A DNA stretch of 64,000 nucleotides, from contig JADNRV010000041.1 of NCBI GenBank assembly GCA_015499995.1, positions 124,001 through 188,000 on the forward strand, given 5' to 3'. Numbering within the stretch: position 1 is the stretch's first letter; every line of letters begins with the position of its first letter. The notes beneath the pieces are model-generated. The model saw only the letters and a program-made list of their open reading frames with translations. It searched no databases and had not been told where the DNA came from. The DNA comes from Flammula alnicola. Lineage: Eukaryota > Basidiomycota > Agaricomycetes > Agaricales > Strophariaceae. Below are positions 11,701-22,777 of the stretch, piece after piece. Made by a program: the position numbers and the translations under genes.

Positions 11701-14290
11701 GATTGCCCTTCTTAACGCCGGATTTTCCTGGAGTCGCGTCGGTATCTTCTTCCTCTTCGTTTATGCCGGAGCTACCCTTGCCGCCTTTGGTCTTTCGGCG
11801 ATTCGGGCCTTCTTTGCCTTCCAGTATGCTGATTGTTTTGTGGCGTTGGAAGTTGCGTTCTAATGTTTCTACAAGGACCTTGCGATCCATAGTACTTCCT
11901 CCGTCTAGGATCGTTTCAACTCCTTTACCAACTTCCTTCAACATCCGGAACAACTCCATGATTTGAGCCTCGAGTTGCGCAATCTTGTCCTCGTAAGATG
12001 TCCTTTGCTTCTCCAACTGGCTATGTAATCTTGATGTTGTCTCCCTCGACACCGAAAGTTTTTCCTCCAAACTGGAAATCTGAGTTTTGAGTTTTCCAAC
12101 GAGTCCGTCATGACCCTGCGATATCTCTTCCTCCAGGGTCTCCTTCTCCAATTTGAGGCGTACTGCCAGCGCACGAGCCTGTGCGGCTTCGTCTTCAGCC
12201 AAATGATAACGATCCGCCTCATTAAATTGAGCGATGATCCTCTCAACCGAGTGACCCATTCTTTGCTCAGCCCCGGCAAGTTTCTTGTCCAATACAACAT
12301 CGGTGACGATAGAGTCAAGAAGTTGATAATAATGGACCATAGGTTGACCCTCTTCCCGAATGAGGAGCAAGTGCTGCATCATGGACAAAAAGTAGTTATG
12401 CGCCCTAGTACCCTGGGTCTTGGAATAAATGGCATTGAATACATCTTGAGGATTTGTTAGATCGCGAAGAATTTCTTGGTCCAAACGTTCACGCAATTTC
12501 TTCTCGTCGTCCGCGAACAAAGATAGGAGTTTCTTGACCTGCTTGTCGATACCCGGAACCCCAAAATTTGCACAAAGCTCAAGAATCCGTTTAAGTCCTG
12601 CCGACTCCATTTGGGATCGATGGTGCAATCGCAGATCGAAATCATCCACGAACGCAAGAATTCCGTTGATGAGAACGAGATTTGACAGCTAAAGGGGTAG
12701 TAGAAGGTGTCAATCTCAGAAGCCTTTGGAAGTCGTCAATGAGACATACAGCATATTCATTCAGAGAGCTGTCGATACCCCCCGTCCGTTTGACTTCTTC
12801 GCTCGCTCCAACAAGGCTTCCCATTTTCCCTCTTCCTGAAAGACTTTGCTCCATCGATTTGAACCAATACTCGTAACATCCACCAGCTTCGTTATTCGAT
12901 GAGCTAAGAACTTCAAGCGCGGCGATAACCAAAGAATGAGCTTCGCCTTCATTCCAATACGTTAAGAAAGATAGCAAGTCAAGAAGGCTTTTGCGAGTTG
13001 CTAGGTGTGGAGTATTCAGAGACGACGCAATCTGGGTGACTATAGACGGATGAGTTAATGCTTCATTAGCAGCATCCTTGAGGGAAAATATCAATAACAA
13101 CAAGATGCGACGTGATTTGTGAAACTTAACTGGATTGTTCAATATTTGCCTCAGGCATTTCACCACCTCGTACTCAAGTTTTGTATCAGCGTCACGTCTG
13201 CAAAGGGGTTAATAATAAAAATACGGGTAAGGACGATTAAAGCCAACCTTGAAGCCCCTTTACGACTGATATGCTGCAGGGTTTGCGCTAATACGGATGT
13301 CCCCCGAATAGATATAAATTGCTTGAACCAACTGGAGACAATCAGTATTTTAGTTATATAACGCTGACATGCTTCGTACCTTACTTCCTTACTGCGAAGG
13401 GAGACAAGCAGGCTCCCTGCTTGCTTTGCGGTTACGGTCTTATCGAGGAATTTCTTGATATACCACTCGGGAGATTCTGGCATAATTGCGGCAGGCTGAC
13501 CAGTTTCATTCTGCTTCTTAGATTGTTCCTCCCTTTGTTTCTCTTCTCTCCATCTAATATGCTCATCGCTATGCACCATGTTCCATTTCTGATCGATGGG
13601 AAGATCGGGCAATTCCGCCAAATCTCGAGTGCGCTTGACGTTTTCAAACAGGATCTCAATCTCTTCATCAGTTTCGGGGCGCGGGAAATTAAACGTTTCG
13701 CTGTTGTGATGCCGATGATAAAAATGAGGAAGGTGGGATTGGTGGGAACCCGCTTCGGAAGACGTGAGGGAGGCTGCATACTTGGAAGTTCGATTGGCGT
13801 CGGAGCGGGTGGTCATTCCGGACATAGGTCGCGCCGTAGACGATGCGGCGTATCCAGGAGAATACTGGCCGAAGTCCAAGTTTTGGGACCGTGTGGAAGA
13901 GGAAGATACCTCGCTTCGACGGATTCGCGTTGCTTGAACGGGAGTTTTGGTAGGTGTTTGTGTAATGGAGTCGTCATATAACGTGGAAGAGTCAGCTGTA
14001 GAAATTGATGCATTTGAGGCATCTTGTCGGTGTTGGTCGTAAAGCTTTTCTCGTTCCAATTTGCTTCGCTGCAACGTAAACTTGTTGAGCTCAGTTCCTG
14101 ATGCTGTGAGGTCGGGATTCGTGTTGGGAGCTGATATCCCTTTGATACCTAAGTTGATGGTGCCGACAGGTACTGGTGAGCGCGCAGGAGCCGAGAGTTT
14201 ATCATAAGGAACTGATCGCTCATTAAGGTCCTGACCAGAAACTGAAGATTGTCGAGGGCGAGCCTTCTTGCGACCAAATATAGTCTCCAT
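8741..14290 (-). CDS. Diaphanous-related formin (SepA/Bni1/For3 family)
   Basis: Nucleates and elongates unbranched actin filaments for polarity, septation and hyphal tip growth, under Rho-GTPase control. Reading the minus strand: a Ser/Thr-rich N-terminus from 14290 (METIFGRKK); GTPase-binding/FH3 armadillo region about 13700-12450; coiled coil about 12320-11900 (KLKTQISSLEEKL); FH1 domain about 11110-10880 with several uninterrupted runs of proline; FH2 domain about 10800-9290 (TKMKQLQWDKL near its start); and a C-terminal DAD, GALERLIENLRNG followed by a basic cluster RRRR, at about 9140-9060. The order GBD-FH3-FH1-FH2-DAD is that of an autoinhibited formin. Estimated length is about 1,600 residues, usual for filamentous fungi. 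The N-terminal exon is about 860 bp without an intron; most others are short. It shares an upstream region with the myosin V gene. Confidence 0.93.
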
Positions 14291-14935
14291 AGTGCAAATA
14301 CCAACAGACTTTTCGGGGGACCAGCCGCCTTTCTATTGCTGAAGATATCTGCGTGTCGTGAAAACAATAATAGCTTGTTGAGACCTGGATCGAAGTCGTC
14401 AGGAGTGAATGGGCCAAGTGGAAAAATAAAAAGAGATAAATGTTTGCAGAGTTTGGAGGCTCTGACTGCGGAGCCGGGAGTAGGAAATAGGTAGGAATGA
14501 GGGGGAAGTTGGCAGAAGACCGTTGACGACGGGCCACAGCGACTTGAGCTTGGCCAACTTGCATTTGCGACCAACTGACGGCAATGATCCCGACTGTTAT
14601 CTAATGCCTCCCATGCCAAACATAACAACATTACCACGTGATCTGAGTGTCGGCATGAATGCCAATGGCCATAGCCAGTAATAGGGGATTAGTGCTTGCT
14701 ACATAGTAGGACCACCTTTGGCTGGTGCAGAGTGCCCTGAATGCACATTTCTTAGGGAATAGAGCTACGGGTACTTTAGACTGGCGTACAATTAAAATAA
14801 ATCGAGTTGCAGATCATGAATGGCAAACAAAAGTCACAGGAGTTATGGCACAGCCAACTTGAAAATAACAAGGACCAACAACTCTTCCTTCCAACCTCTT
14901 GCTGGACAAGCCGTTGCTCTTTTTTTACCGTTAAC
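14291..14935. promoter_or_regulatory. Shared divergent promoter region of formin and myosin V genes
   Basis: 645 bp separate the two start codons, so both promoters must lie here. A palindromic CACGTG (E-box-type site for bHLH factors) is at 14635-14640, and the left half is pyrimidine-rich on the minus strand, as is common near fungal start codons. Whether the two genes are coregulated is inference. Confidence 0.5.
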
Positions 14936-17900
14936 ATGGCAGAGAACATATACAGCAAAGGAACTCGAGTTTGGTTCGAGGATAAAGACCATGCCTGGAT
15001 ATCTGCAGAAGTGTTCTCTGTAACGAAGAGTAACGACGACACCATCAAGCTGGTCTTTGTAGACGAACGCGGCAAGGTTATTGCTCCGGCTCTTTTCCCG
15101 CTCCCAGTCCCATTTCTAATCTAAAAAAACAAACAGGAAATTACGCTCAACACGACAGGCAAAGAAATCAAAGAAGGCAAGGAGGGACTACCCCATCTAC
15201 GCAATCCCCCTCTTTTGGAGACCGCCGATGATCTCGCTACCCTCTCTCACCTGAACGAGCCATCAGGTACGTGGATTCCTTTATTCCTTTCCTCGTTCTT
15301 ACGCGGTGCAACCTAGTTCTCCATACCATTCGGAATCGTTATGGCCAGCACAGCATCTATACATACAGTGGAATCGTCCTAATCGCCGTTAACCCATTTC
15401 AGCGGGTTACGCTGTACGGTCCAGAAATCATACAAGCGTACAGTGGTCGTAAGAGAGGAGAACTAGAGCCGCATTTGTTTGCCATTGCAGAGGATGCATA
15501 TACAGCGATGCGAAAAGAGGGGATGGGGCAGACTATCATCGTTTCGGGGGAGAGGTACGCTTTGGATATAAGTATTATGTGTGGTCGAGATACTTACATT
15601 TTTTCAAGTGGGGCTGGTAAAACTGAATCTGTCAGTCCTTAAAGATGGCTATGTAGTCAATAGCTTACTCTTTCCTTCACAGGCAAAGTTCATCATGCGA
15701 TATCTGGCATCCGTAAACCCCCCTGATTCCAGTAACAAACCCAAAACCAAATTCTCTCTAGACGATTCAAGTGAAATAGAGCGACAAATCTTGGCCACTA
15801 ATCCTATTCTTGAAGCTTTCGGAAACGCCAAGACTACCCGAAACGACAACTCGTCTCGCTTTGGAAAGTACATCCAGGTTCGAGTTTTCCGTCGTCACAT
15901 CATGTTCCAAGACTAATCGAAGAATAAAAAGATTCTCTTTGACGGTAAACAAGAGATTGTGGGTGCACGAATCCGGACATATCTGCTTGAGCGTTCGCGG
16001 ATCGTCTTCCAGCCTCTTACGGAGCGGAATTATCATATCTTCTATCAATTATGTGCAGGGGCGCCTGTCAAGGAACGGAAAGACCTTGGCTTGGATTCCG
16101 ATATCACAAAATTCTTCTACTTGAAACAAGGAGGCCCTTCTTCGACACCAATCGCTGGCGTAGATGACGCTGAAGAGTTCCGCGCAACTCAACAAGCCCT
16201 TTCTACTGTCGGAATCAGCGTTGAGAAACAATGGGCAGTCTTCCGCCTTCTCGCCGCACTCCTTCACCTCGGCAATGTAAAAATCACCCAATTACGAACA
16301 GATTCCTCCGTGGATGATAACGACCCGGCCCTGCTGTTGGCCACCCGTTTCCTCGGTGTCAATCTCGCAGAGTTCAAGAAATGGACGATTAAGAAGCAGA
16401 TTCAGACCCGATCGGAGAAAATCATCACTTCACTCAATGCAGCCCAAGCGACGGTTGTCCGAGATAGTGTGGCCAAGTTCGTGTACGCTTGCATATTTGA
16501 ATGGCTCGTCGCCATTGTAAACGAAAGTTTGGCTGGAGAAAATGGCGACGCCGCTGAGCGAGCGGAGATGTTCATCGGCGTTCTCGATATTTATGGGTTT
16601 GAACACTTCCAGAAGGTTGGTTTTTATTTGGCTTATTTTCCCAAATTAATCTCCGTCTGTCCTTCATAGAACTCCTTTGAGCAATTCAGCATAAACTATG
16701 CGAACGAAAAACTCCAACAAGAGGTTTTAATTTCCTTTCCATGTTGCAATCGACGAACCGCTCATTTTTTTTTCAGTTCAATTCTCACGTTTTCAAACTG
16801 GAACAAGAAGAATACGTGAAAGAAGAAATTAAATGGAAGTTTATCGATTTCTCAGACAATCAGCCATGTATCGATGTCATCGAAGGGAAACTCGGTGTCT
16901 TGGGTCTCTTGGACGAGGAATCTCGAATGCCCTCAGGCACTGACAGTTCATTCCTGCAAAAATTGAACACCCAAATTCTTGGAAAGAATGACTATAAGCA
17001 CGTCTTCAAAAAACCGCGTTTTGGAAACTCCGCCTTCACCATCGCCCATTATGCCCTAGATGTCACTTATGAAGTTGAAGGCTTTTTGGAAAAGAACAGG
17101 GACACTGTACCTGATGAACAAATGAGTTTGCTTGCGGCCACAAAAAACCCTTTCCTCAAAGAAGTCTTAGATGCTGCCCTTAATTCTACCCGAGGGGTAG
17201 ATGGACCACAACCAGCTTCTCCCGCCTTTTCCGATTCGGGTAGTGGTGGTTCTCGCAGATCTTCCCTTATTCCAGACCCCGGACGACAATCCTTTGTTGC
17301 TCAAACCAGCCATACTGGGTCTCTGGCCAAGCGTCCCGGGGCTGCAGCTAAGAAACCGACTCAGGGATCGATCTTCAAAGCTTCCTTAATTGCCCTCATG
17401 GATACCCTCAGCACCACCAACGTCCATTATATCCGCTGCATCAAACCCAACGAACTCAAACGACCATGGGAATTCCAACCCCAACAAGTCTTAGGCCAGC
17501 TGAGGGCTTGTGGTGTTCTTGAAACTATTCGAATCAGCTGTGCCGGATACCCAACTCGCTGGACTTACGAGGAATTTGCGGAACGGTAAGTGGGTTATTT
17601 GACGTCTGTTTCTTGTACTGAGCCCTTTTTTAGTTACTATATGTTAATTCCGTCCTCCGATTGGCAGCCTATGATCCAATCTATGGATCTCCGGCGCCTC
17701 TGTGCCACAATCCTAGCGAAAACAATTGCAGATCCAGATATGTACCAGAACGGCTTGACTAAAATTTTCTTCAGGGCAGGAATGCTTGCTGCACTCGAAT
17801 CTTTCCGGTCCGACCGCCTGAATGCAATGGTCACTGTGGTACAGAAGAATGTCCGGAGGAGGTTAGCCATGAAAAATTACAAGGACCTTCGAACGGCGAC

Positions 17901-20582
17901 TATTAAAATTCAAACCTGGTGGCGAGGCATTTTGGCAAAGAGATTCGTGGAGGCATTCGTCGCGAAGTATCTGCTATACGTTTGCAAACTGCCATCAGAG
18001 GATTTCTGCAGAGAAAGCGATTTTTGGACATCAGGCATGGTATCATATTATTCCAGAGTCGTACGTACGTCTTTCTCTGTGTCGAAGAACTGTTCTGACC
18101 GATGTTAACAGGTGTGCGTGGCATTCAAAGTCGTCAGCGTTACCGCCAGGAGAGGACCTTCCGTGCTGCTACACTTTTGCAATGTCTTTTGCGCGGGGTG
18201 TAAGTTCCAGAATGAAGTCGAAATTTGCTCAATGATGCTGATAGTTCATTAGAATTTCGCGTCGGCTCTTCCAGTCCGACGTACACTACGTTGTTTACAT
18301 TCAATCCTGCATTCGCCGTCGACTCGCACGCAAAGAATTGAAAGGGTGAAGGCAGAAGCACGCTCCGTGTCTAAATTCAAGGAGATATCATATCGCTTAG
18401 AAAATAAAGTCATCGAGCTCACGCAGGCCCTTCAAGAGCGTACTGTCGAGAAGAAGAAACTCCAATCCCAACTTGCTGAACTGGAACAGCAACTCCAACA
18501 ATGGATCAACCGCCATGAAGAAGCTGACTCACGCGCCAAGCAACTCCAGCTTAATACGCAGGCATTGGAAATCGAACTTTCTCAACGCAACGATCTGCTT
18601 TTATCGAAAGCGGACTTTGAGAAGAGACTCGAAGAGCTATGGCGAAAGCAGTTGAGAAGGAAGCCGCCATACAGAAGCTCACTGATGAAATCGTTCGCCA
18701 AGCTGCTCAGCTAGAGGTCCAGCAAAGAATCATCGACACCGCCCCAGCACGTAATCAAGAGGACAACTCTGTGATCATGACATTGAAGAACGAAGTCAGC
18801 AGTCTCCGCGAACAATTGAATAGGTCGAATGCCTTAAACTCTCTTACGAGGGGCTCACGCGCTGATCCGCCCCTTTCGCCTACATTTGCTCCGGGTTTGC
18901 GTATGGGTGAAGCCAATGGGCAAACCAATGGCACTTCAGGCGGTCAATATCGCGGACACCAGCGAAGGCATAGTTCAGCCGGTGTTTTCGCATTCGCCTC
19001 TGATGAAAATCGCACATCTTCCGACGATGTATTGAGCGACGTGAAGAAGAATCATACTCTGAACCCACGGGCAGTGTCGGTTGCATTCAATGGAGAAGAC
19101 AACTATCTCCGTTTCCGTTCCAATGGACTTCCTGATATTCGTGACTTCGATGATCCTGCCGAGGAAAAGATTCGCTTGATGCAAAATGTAAAACGCCTCG
19201 ACGAAGACGTTTTGGATGGGCTTATTCGTGGCCTGAAAATTCCTGCTCCAAGTCTTACCAATCCTTCTGCAGTCAAGGAGATCCTCTTCCCAGCAAATTT
19301 AATCAGCCTTGTAACCAACGAGATGTGGAAGTACGGTCTCATTCAAGAGAGCGAGAGATTCCTCGCAAACGTCATGCAAACGATACAGGCGCATGTCATG
19401 GTAGTATTCTTAACTCGTGTTGACTCTGCAGCCTTCTCTGACAAATATGCATGATTTCAGTCATTCAGCGGCGAGGATGCTATCATACCCGGCATTTACT
19501 GGTTATCAAACGTCCATGATATGCTGTCCTTCATCTGCGTTGCTGAAAGTGATATGCTTCAAGGCATCGGACCAGGTGAAGAGAACGCTGTTCGCTCCTT
19601 CGATTGGAATGACTATGAAAGACTCGTCTCCGTCGTCAAACATGACCTCGACAGCCTGGAATACAACATATATCACACATGGATGCTTGAAACCAAGAAG
19701 AAATTGTCGAAAATGGTCATCCCTGCTCTTATTGAAAGCCAGTCATTGCCAGGATTTACCACAAGCGATGGCGCCGGCCGACTATTTAACCGTCTCTTGA
19801 ACTCCAATAGCCACCAGCTTACAGCATGGACGATATCTTGAACCTTCTGAACAAGGTCTGGAAGAGTTTGAAGAGTTATTATATGGAGGAATCCGTGGTG
19901 CAACAGGTCGTCACCGAACTACTCAAGTTGATTGGCGTGGCTAGCTTCAATGATCTTTTAATGCGACGTAATTTCTCCTCTTGGAAACGAGGTTCGTGCA
20001 GATTTGCGTTATCTTCACCGCAGAAACTGACCCAAAATTTATGCAGCTATGCAAATACAGTATAATATCACTCGGATAGAAGAATGGTGTAAATCCCATG
20101 GGATGCCGGAAGGCACTCTGCAATTGGAGCACTTGATGCAGGCCACCAAGTTGTTACAGTTGAAGAAGGTAAGAGATTCATTCTTCACCTGTATATCACT
20201 TGCTAACATGACCGATCAGGCAACCCCAGCCGACATTGAAATTATTTACGATGTTTGCTGGATGCTTAGTCCTATGCAAATACAACGGATGTGCACGAAC
20301 TATTATGTTGCTGATTACGAGGTACACCTTTCAGTCTGGGATTAAGGCGCTGGCTGACGTTCCATTTAAAAATTAGAACCCGATATCACCTGAGATCCTC
20401 CGCGTCGTGGCTTCACGGGTGCAGCCAATGACAGGAACGATCATCTACTTCTTTCGCCAGAGACGGAAGAAGTTGGACCTTACGAACTACCATTACCCCG
20501 AGAAGTTTCAGGATTGGAAACCTACGTACCCGCATACCTCAACGTCTCGCATTTGCGGCGATTGGCTGCCCTAGTTTCATAG
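14936..20582 (+). CDS. Class V myosin heavy chain (Myo2/MyoV type)
   Basis: Actin-based motor carrying secretory vesicles and organelles to growing tips. The N-terminal SH3-like region ([13 protein letters not shown], 14936) is followed by the motor. The P-loop [10 protein letters not shown] spans an intron at about 15550-15630; switch [11 protein letters not shown] is near 15845; switch [10 protein letters not shown] is near 16590; IRCIKPN lies near 17430; and GVLETIRIS lies near 17510. Several IQ motifs follow at about 17820-18350 for light chains or calmodulin, then a coiled coil (from about 18340, with Gln/Glu-rich heptads), a Ser/Gly-rich linker, and a globular DIL (dilute) tail about 19100-20560 for cargo binding. 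All exon joins I checked stay in frame. Estimated length is about 1,600 residues, normal for fungal class V myosins. It is divergent from formin and ends 28 bp from the tail of the next gene. Confidence 0.95.
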
Positions 20583-20609
20583 CAACATTGTAGCGACTCA
20601 TGACATGCT

Positions 20610-21643
20610 CTACCCGTCTCTATTTAATATACCTGGCATTGTACAAGATTGTAGCCTTACTTGCAATGCCTTATTCAAAGGTCTCCTATTTGCTTCAAGT
20701 TTATATGAACACGTATCATGCGGGGCATACATAAAGGTACAACCGTCTTGCACTTGCTTGGCTAGCAATTGGTCATTTTGCAGGGAAATGACTTCGTCTT
20801 CTGTTGGAGATACTAGACAGAGTTTCAATGCCTAGGATCGCATTAGTGGAACACATTGGTATCGTGCGATGAAGAGACGTACTTGATTCGCGGGAAAGGT
20901 CAGGCTAAGATGTTTGACGAGGAGGTCCAGAGCTCTCCCAGTTATGACAGTCTTACCAGCAAGTATGAATGAAAGCGGTCGCGTGCTTGCTAATCGCGTA
21001 CCTTTCGAAACCAAAATGTATGTTCAACCCTTCTACTGTGACCCTGACATGCAGCCGTTCGTCTGGAGGTAGGGAGGCAGCCTTATCCTTGGGATCGCAG
21101 GAGAGGCCCGATGGCGCATTTTCATAACCTCCATCTTCTGCCATTGAGCTAGTTGATGGGGTCCGTAGGTGGCTTCTTGCGACTCAGACGGGAAGCATTG
21201 AAGGTAGAGGTGGAGGCTTTCGCATTCTTTCCTTCTTTTTGACATGGGTCTCTTCAACAAGTATGGAAGGACACCCATGTGTTTCTGGGTGGCGATGGCT
21301 GGTGTCATTTGACGTGAAATAAAGAGTTGGTTTACTGGAACAAAATGTACATACTCTACGCAAAACGACTTCTGACAAGCCGTGCAAGTCTCGTCAGTAC
21401 CACCTTTGTATATTCGTAAACTCGGCTTTTCACATCCACTAAGCGCGCATCGCGGAAGTTGATCAGAGGAGTTGGGAGATGGTCCGTGACGAAATTGGCA
21501 TTCAAAAGGAGACAAGCATGACGATCTGGAGAAATATGTTGGGAACAAAAGGATTTGTTGCATTTGCATGTTGTTGGGAGAAAATCAAGGACGTTGCAAG
21601 ATGGTAAGGAACAATGAGCGCCAATCTGGAGAAGGTCCGACAT
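20610..21643 (-). CDS. AN1 zinc-finger/ubiquitin-like protein (Cuz1/ZFAND1 type), frame-broken
   Basis: Cuz1/ZFAND1 proteins link the proteasome and Cdc48 in the response to arsenite and misfolded proteins. The first AN1 finger starts at 21643 (IGAHCSLPSCNVLDF, CKCNKSFC), the second lies at about 21440-21350 (RCALSGCEKPSL, CTACQKSFCVDHRHP across an intron), and a C-terminal ubiquitin-like domain about 21050-20610 includes TGRALDLLVKH and QDGCTFMY. The frame changes without a usable intron in at least three places: between the fingers (about 21500), at about 21100 (MKMRHRASP to DPKDKAASLPP), and at the splice near 21005. A further shift is likely near 21190. Each fits one lost base. It is either a decaying gene or a locally poor sequence; given similar breaks in neighbours I favour the latter. 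It is convergent with myosin V. Confidence 0.8.
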
Positions 21644-21716
21644 GACTGTGACTGCGCAAGAGGCCTGCGCTATTTACACTTGTATCGTACAAACACCCTT
21701 GTCCTCCTCCTTCACA

Positions 21717-22685
21717 ATGAACCTCATCGTAAGCTTCAAACTCATAAACACCGTACACAAGTTTCATTTAATTTATTAATAGGAGACCCTCTTCGGCCGC
21801 ACGGTTACCCCTGCAGAACGCCTGCGGCAACATCAGCGTTCCTGACCAAGGCGCAGAGGGAGCTCGACCGTGAACGCACCAAGCTCGAACAGAGCGAGAA
21901 GAAGCTTATAATGGACATTAAGAAGAGCGCGAAGGCTGGGCAACTTGTTCGTTGCCTCTGTTGCTCCCCCCGTTTTCGAAGCTAATTTGTTTTTCAGAAC
22001 GCGTGTAAAGTCATGGCTAAGGATCTCGTCAGAACACGTCGATACGTGCACAAGTTCTATCAGATGCGTACCCAACTGCAAGCAGTCAGCCTTCGCATAC
22101 AAACATTAAGAAGTAACCAACAAATGGCCGAAGCTATGCGCGGTGCCACACGAGCAAGTATTTGGACAAGCCTAATGCTGCTCGGCGACTAACATGGGTG
22201 CCACAGGCAATGGCGTCTATGAATCGAGGGCTTAATCTTCCATCGATCCAGAAGATTATGAATGACTTCGAGAAGGAGAGCTCGATGATGGACATGAAGG
22301 AGGAGATGATGTCCGATGCTGTCGATGATGTCATGGACGCTGAGGAGGACGAGGAAGAGGAGGGCGACAAGATTCTTAAAGAAGTTCTGGATGAGATTGG
22401 CGTCGATCTATCGCAACAAGTATGTGTTCTTTTCGACTCGTCTACCTATACATCATTCCAACCTTGCCCTTCCAGTTAACCGACGCCCCAATCGGCATCG
22501 CCGCAACTTCCTCTCCTCTTGCCAATAAACAGCCAGTAGCTCTTGGCGAGTCTGCCCCAGCATCAGCCTCCAACCGTCCTGATATTTCAAGTGGTGATAC
22601 ATTGGGTGGTGGCGCAGGAGGCGGAGCCAACATGTCAGACGAGGATGCACTTCAAGCAAGATTAGATGCTCTGCGACGAGGCTAG
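21717..22685 (+). CDS. VPS2: ESCRT-III subunit Vps2/Did4 (CHMP2A)
   Basis: Part of the ESCRT-III polymer that cuts membranes in multivesicular-body formation and other scission events. A 4-codon first exon (ATG AAC CTC ATC) joins through an intron to ETLFGRTVTPAERLR, the family's conserved start. The Snf7-type core follows: a basic helix region (LVRTRRYVHKFYQMR) and an acidic helical region near 22330 (DAEEDEEEEGDKI). The protein ends with a MIM1 motif, DALQARLDALRRG, the docking site for the Vps4 MIT domain. Four or so short introns all splice in frame. Length is about 230-240 residues, as expected. It is divergent from the AN1/UBL gene, only about 70 bp apart, so the two promoters overlap. 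Confidence 0.95.
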
Positions 22686-22777
22686 ATGCCTTGCCTGCAG
22701 ATGTATAGTATAAACGTGGGCGTGTACAAACGTGTCTATCTCTATGGAAGAATTCACTAGCCTGGAATATCCCCCAT

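Noticed and set aside
20610..21643. Calling the AN1/UBL gene a true pseudogene
   Set aside because: All breaks equal one lost base and similar breaks occur in essential genes nearby (COG4, tRNase Z), so sequence error is the simpler reading.
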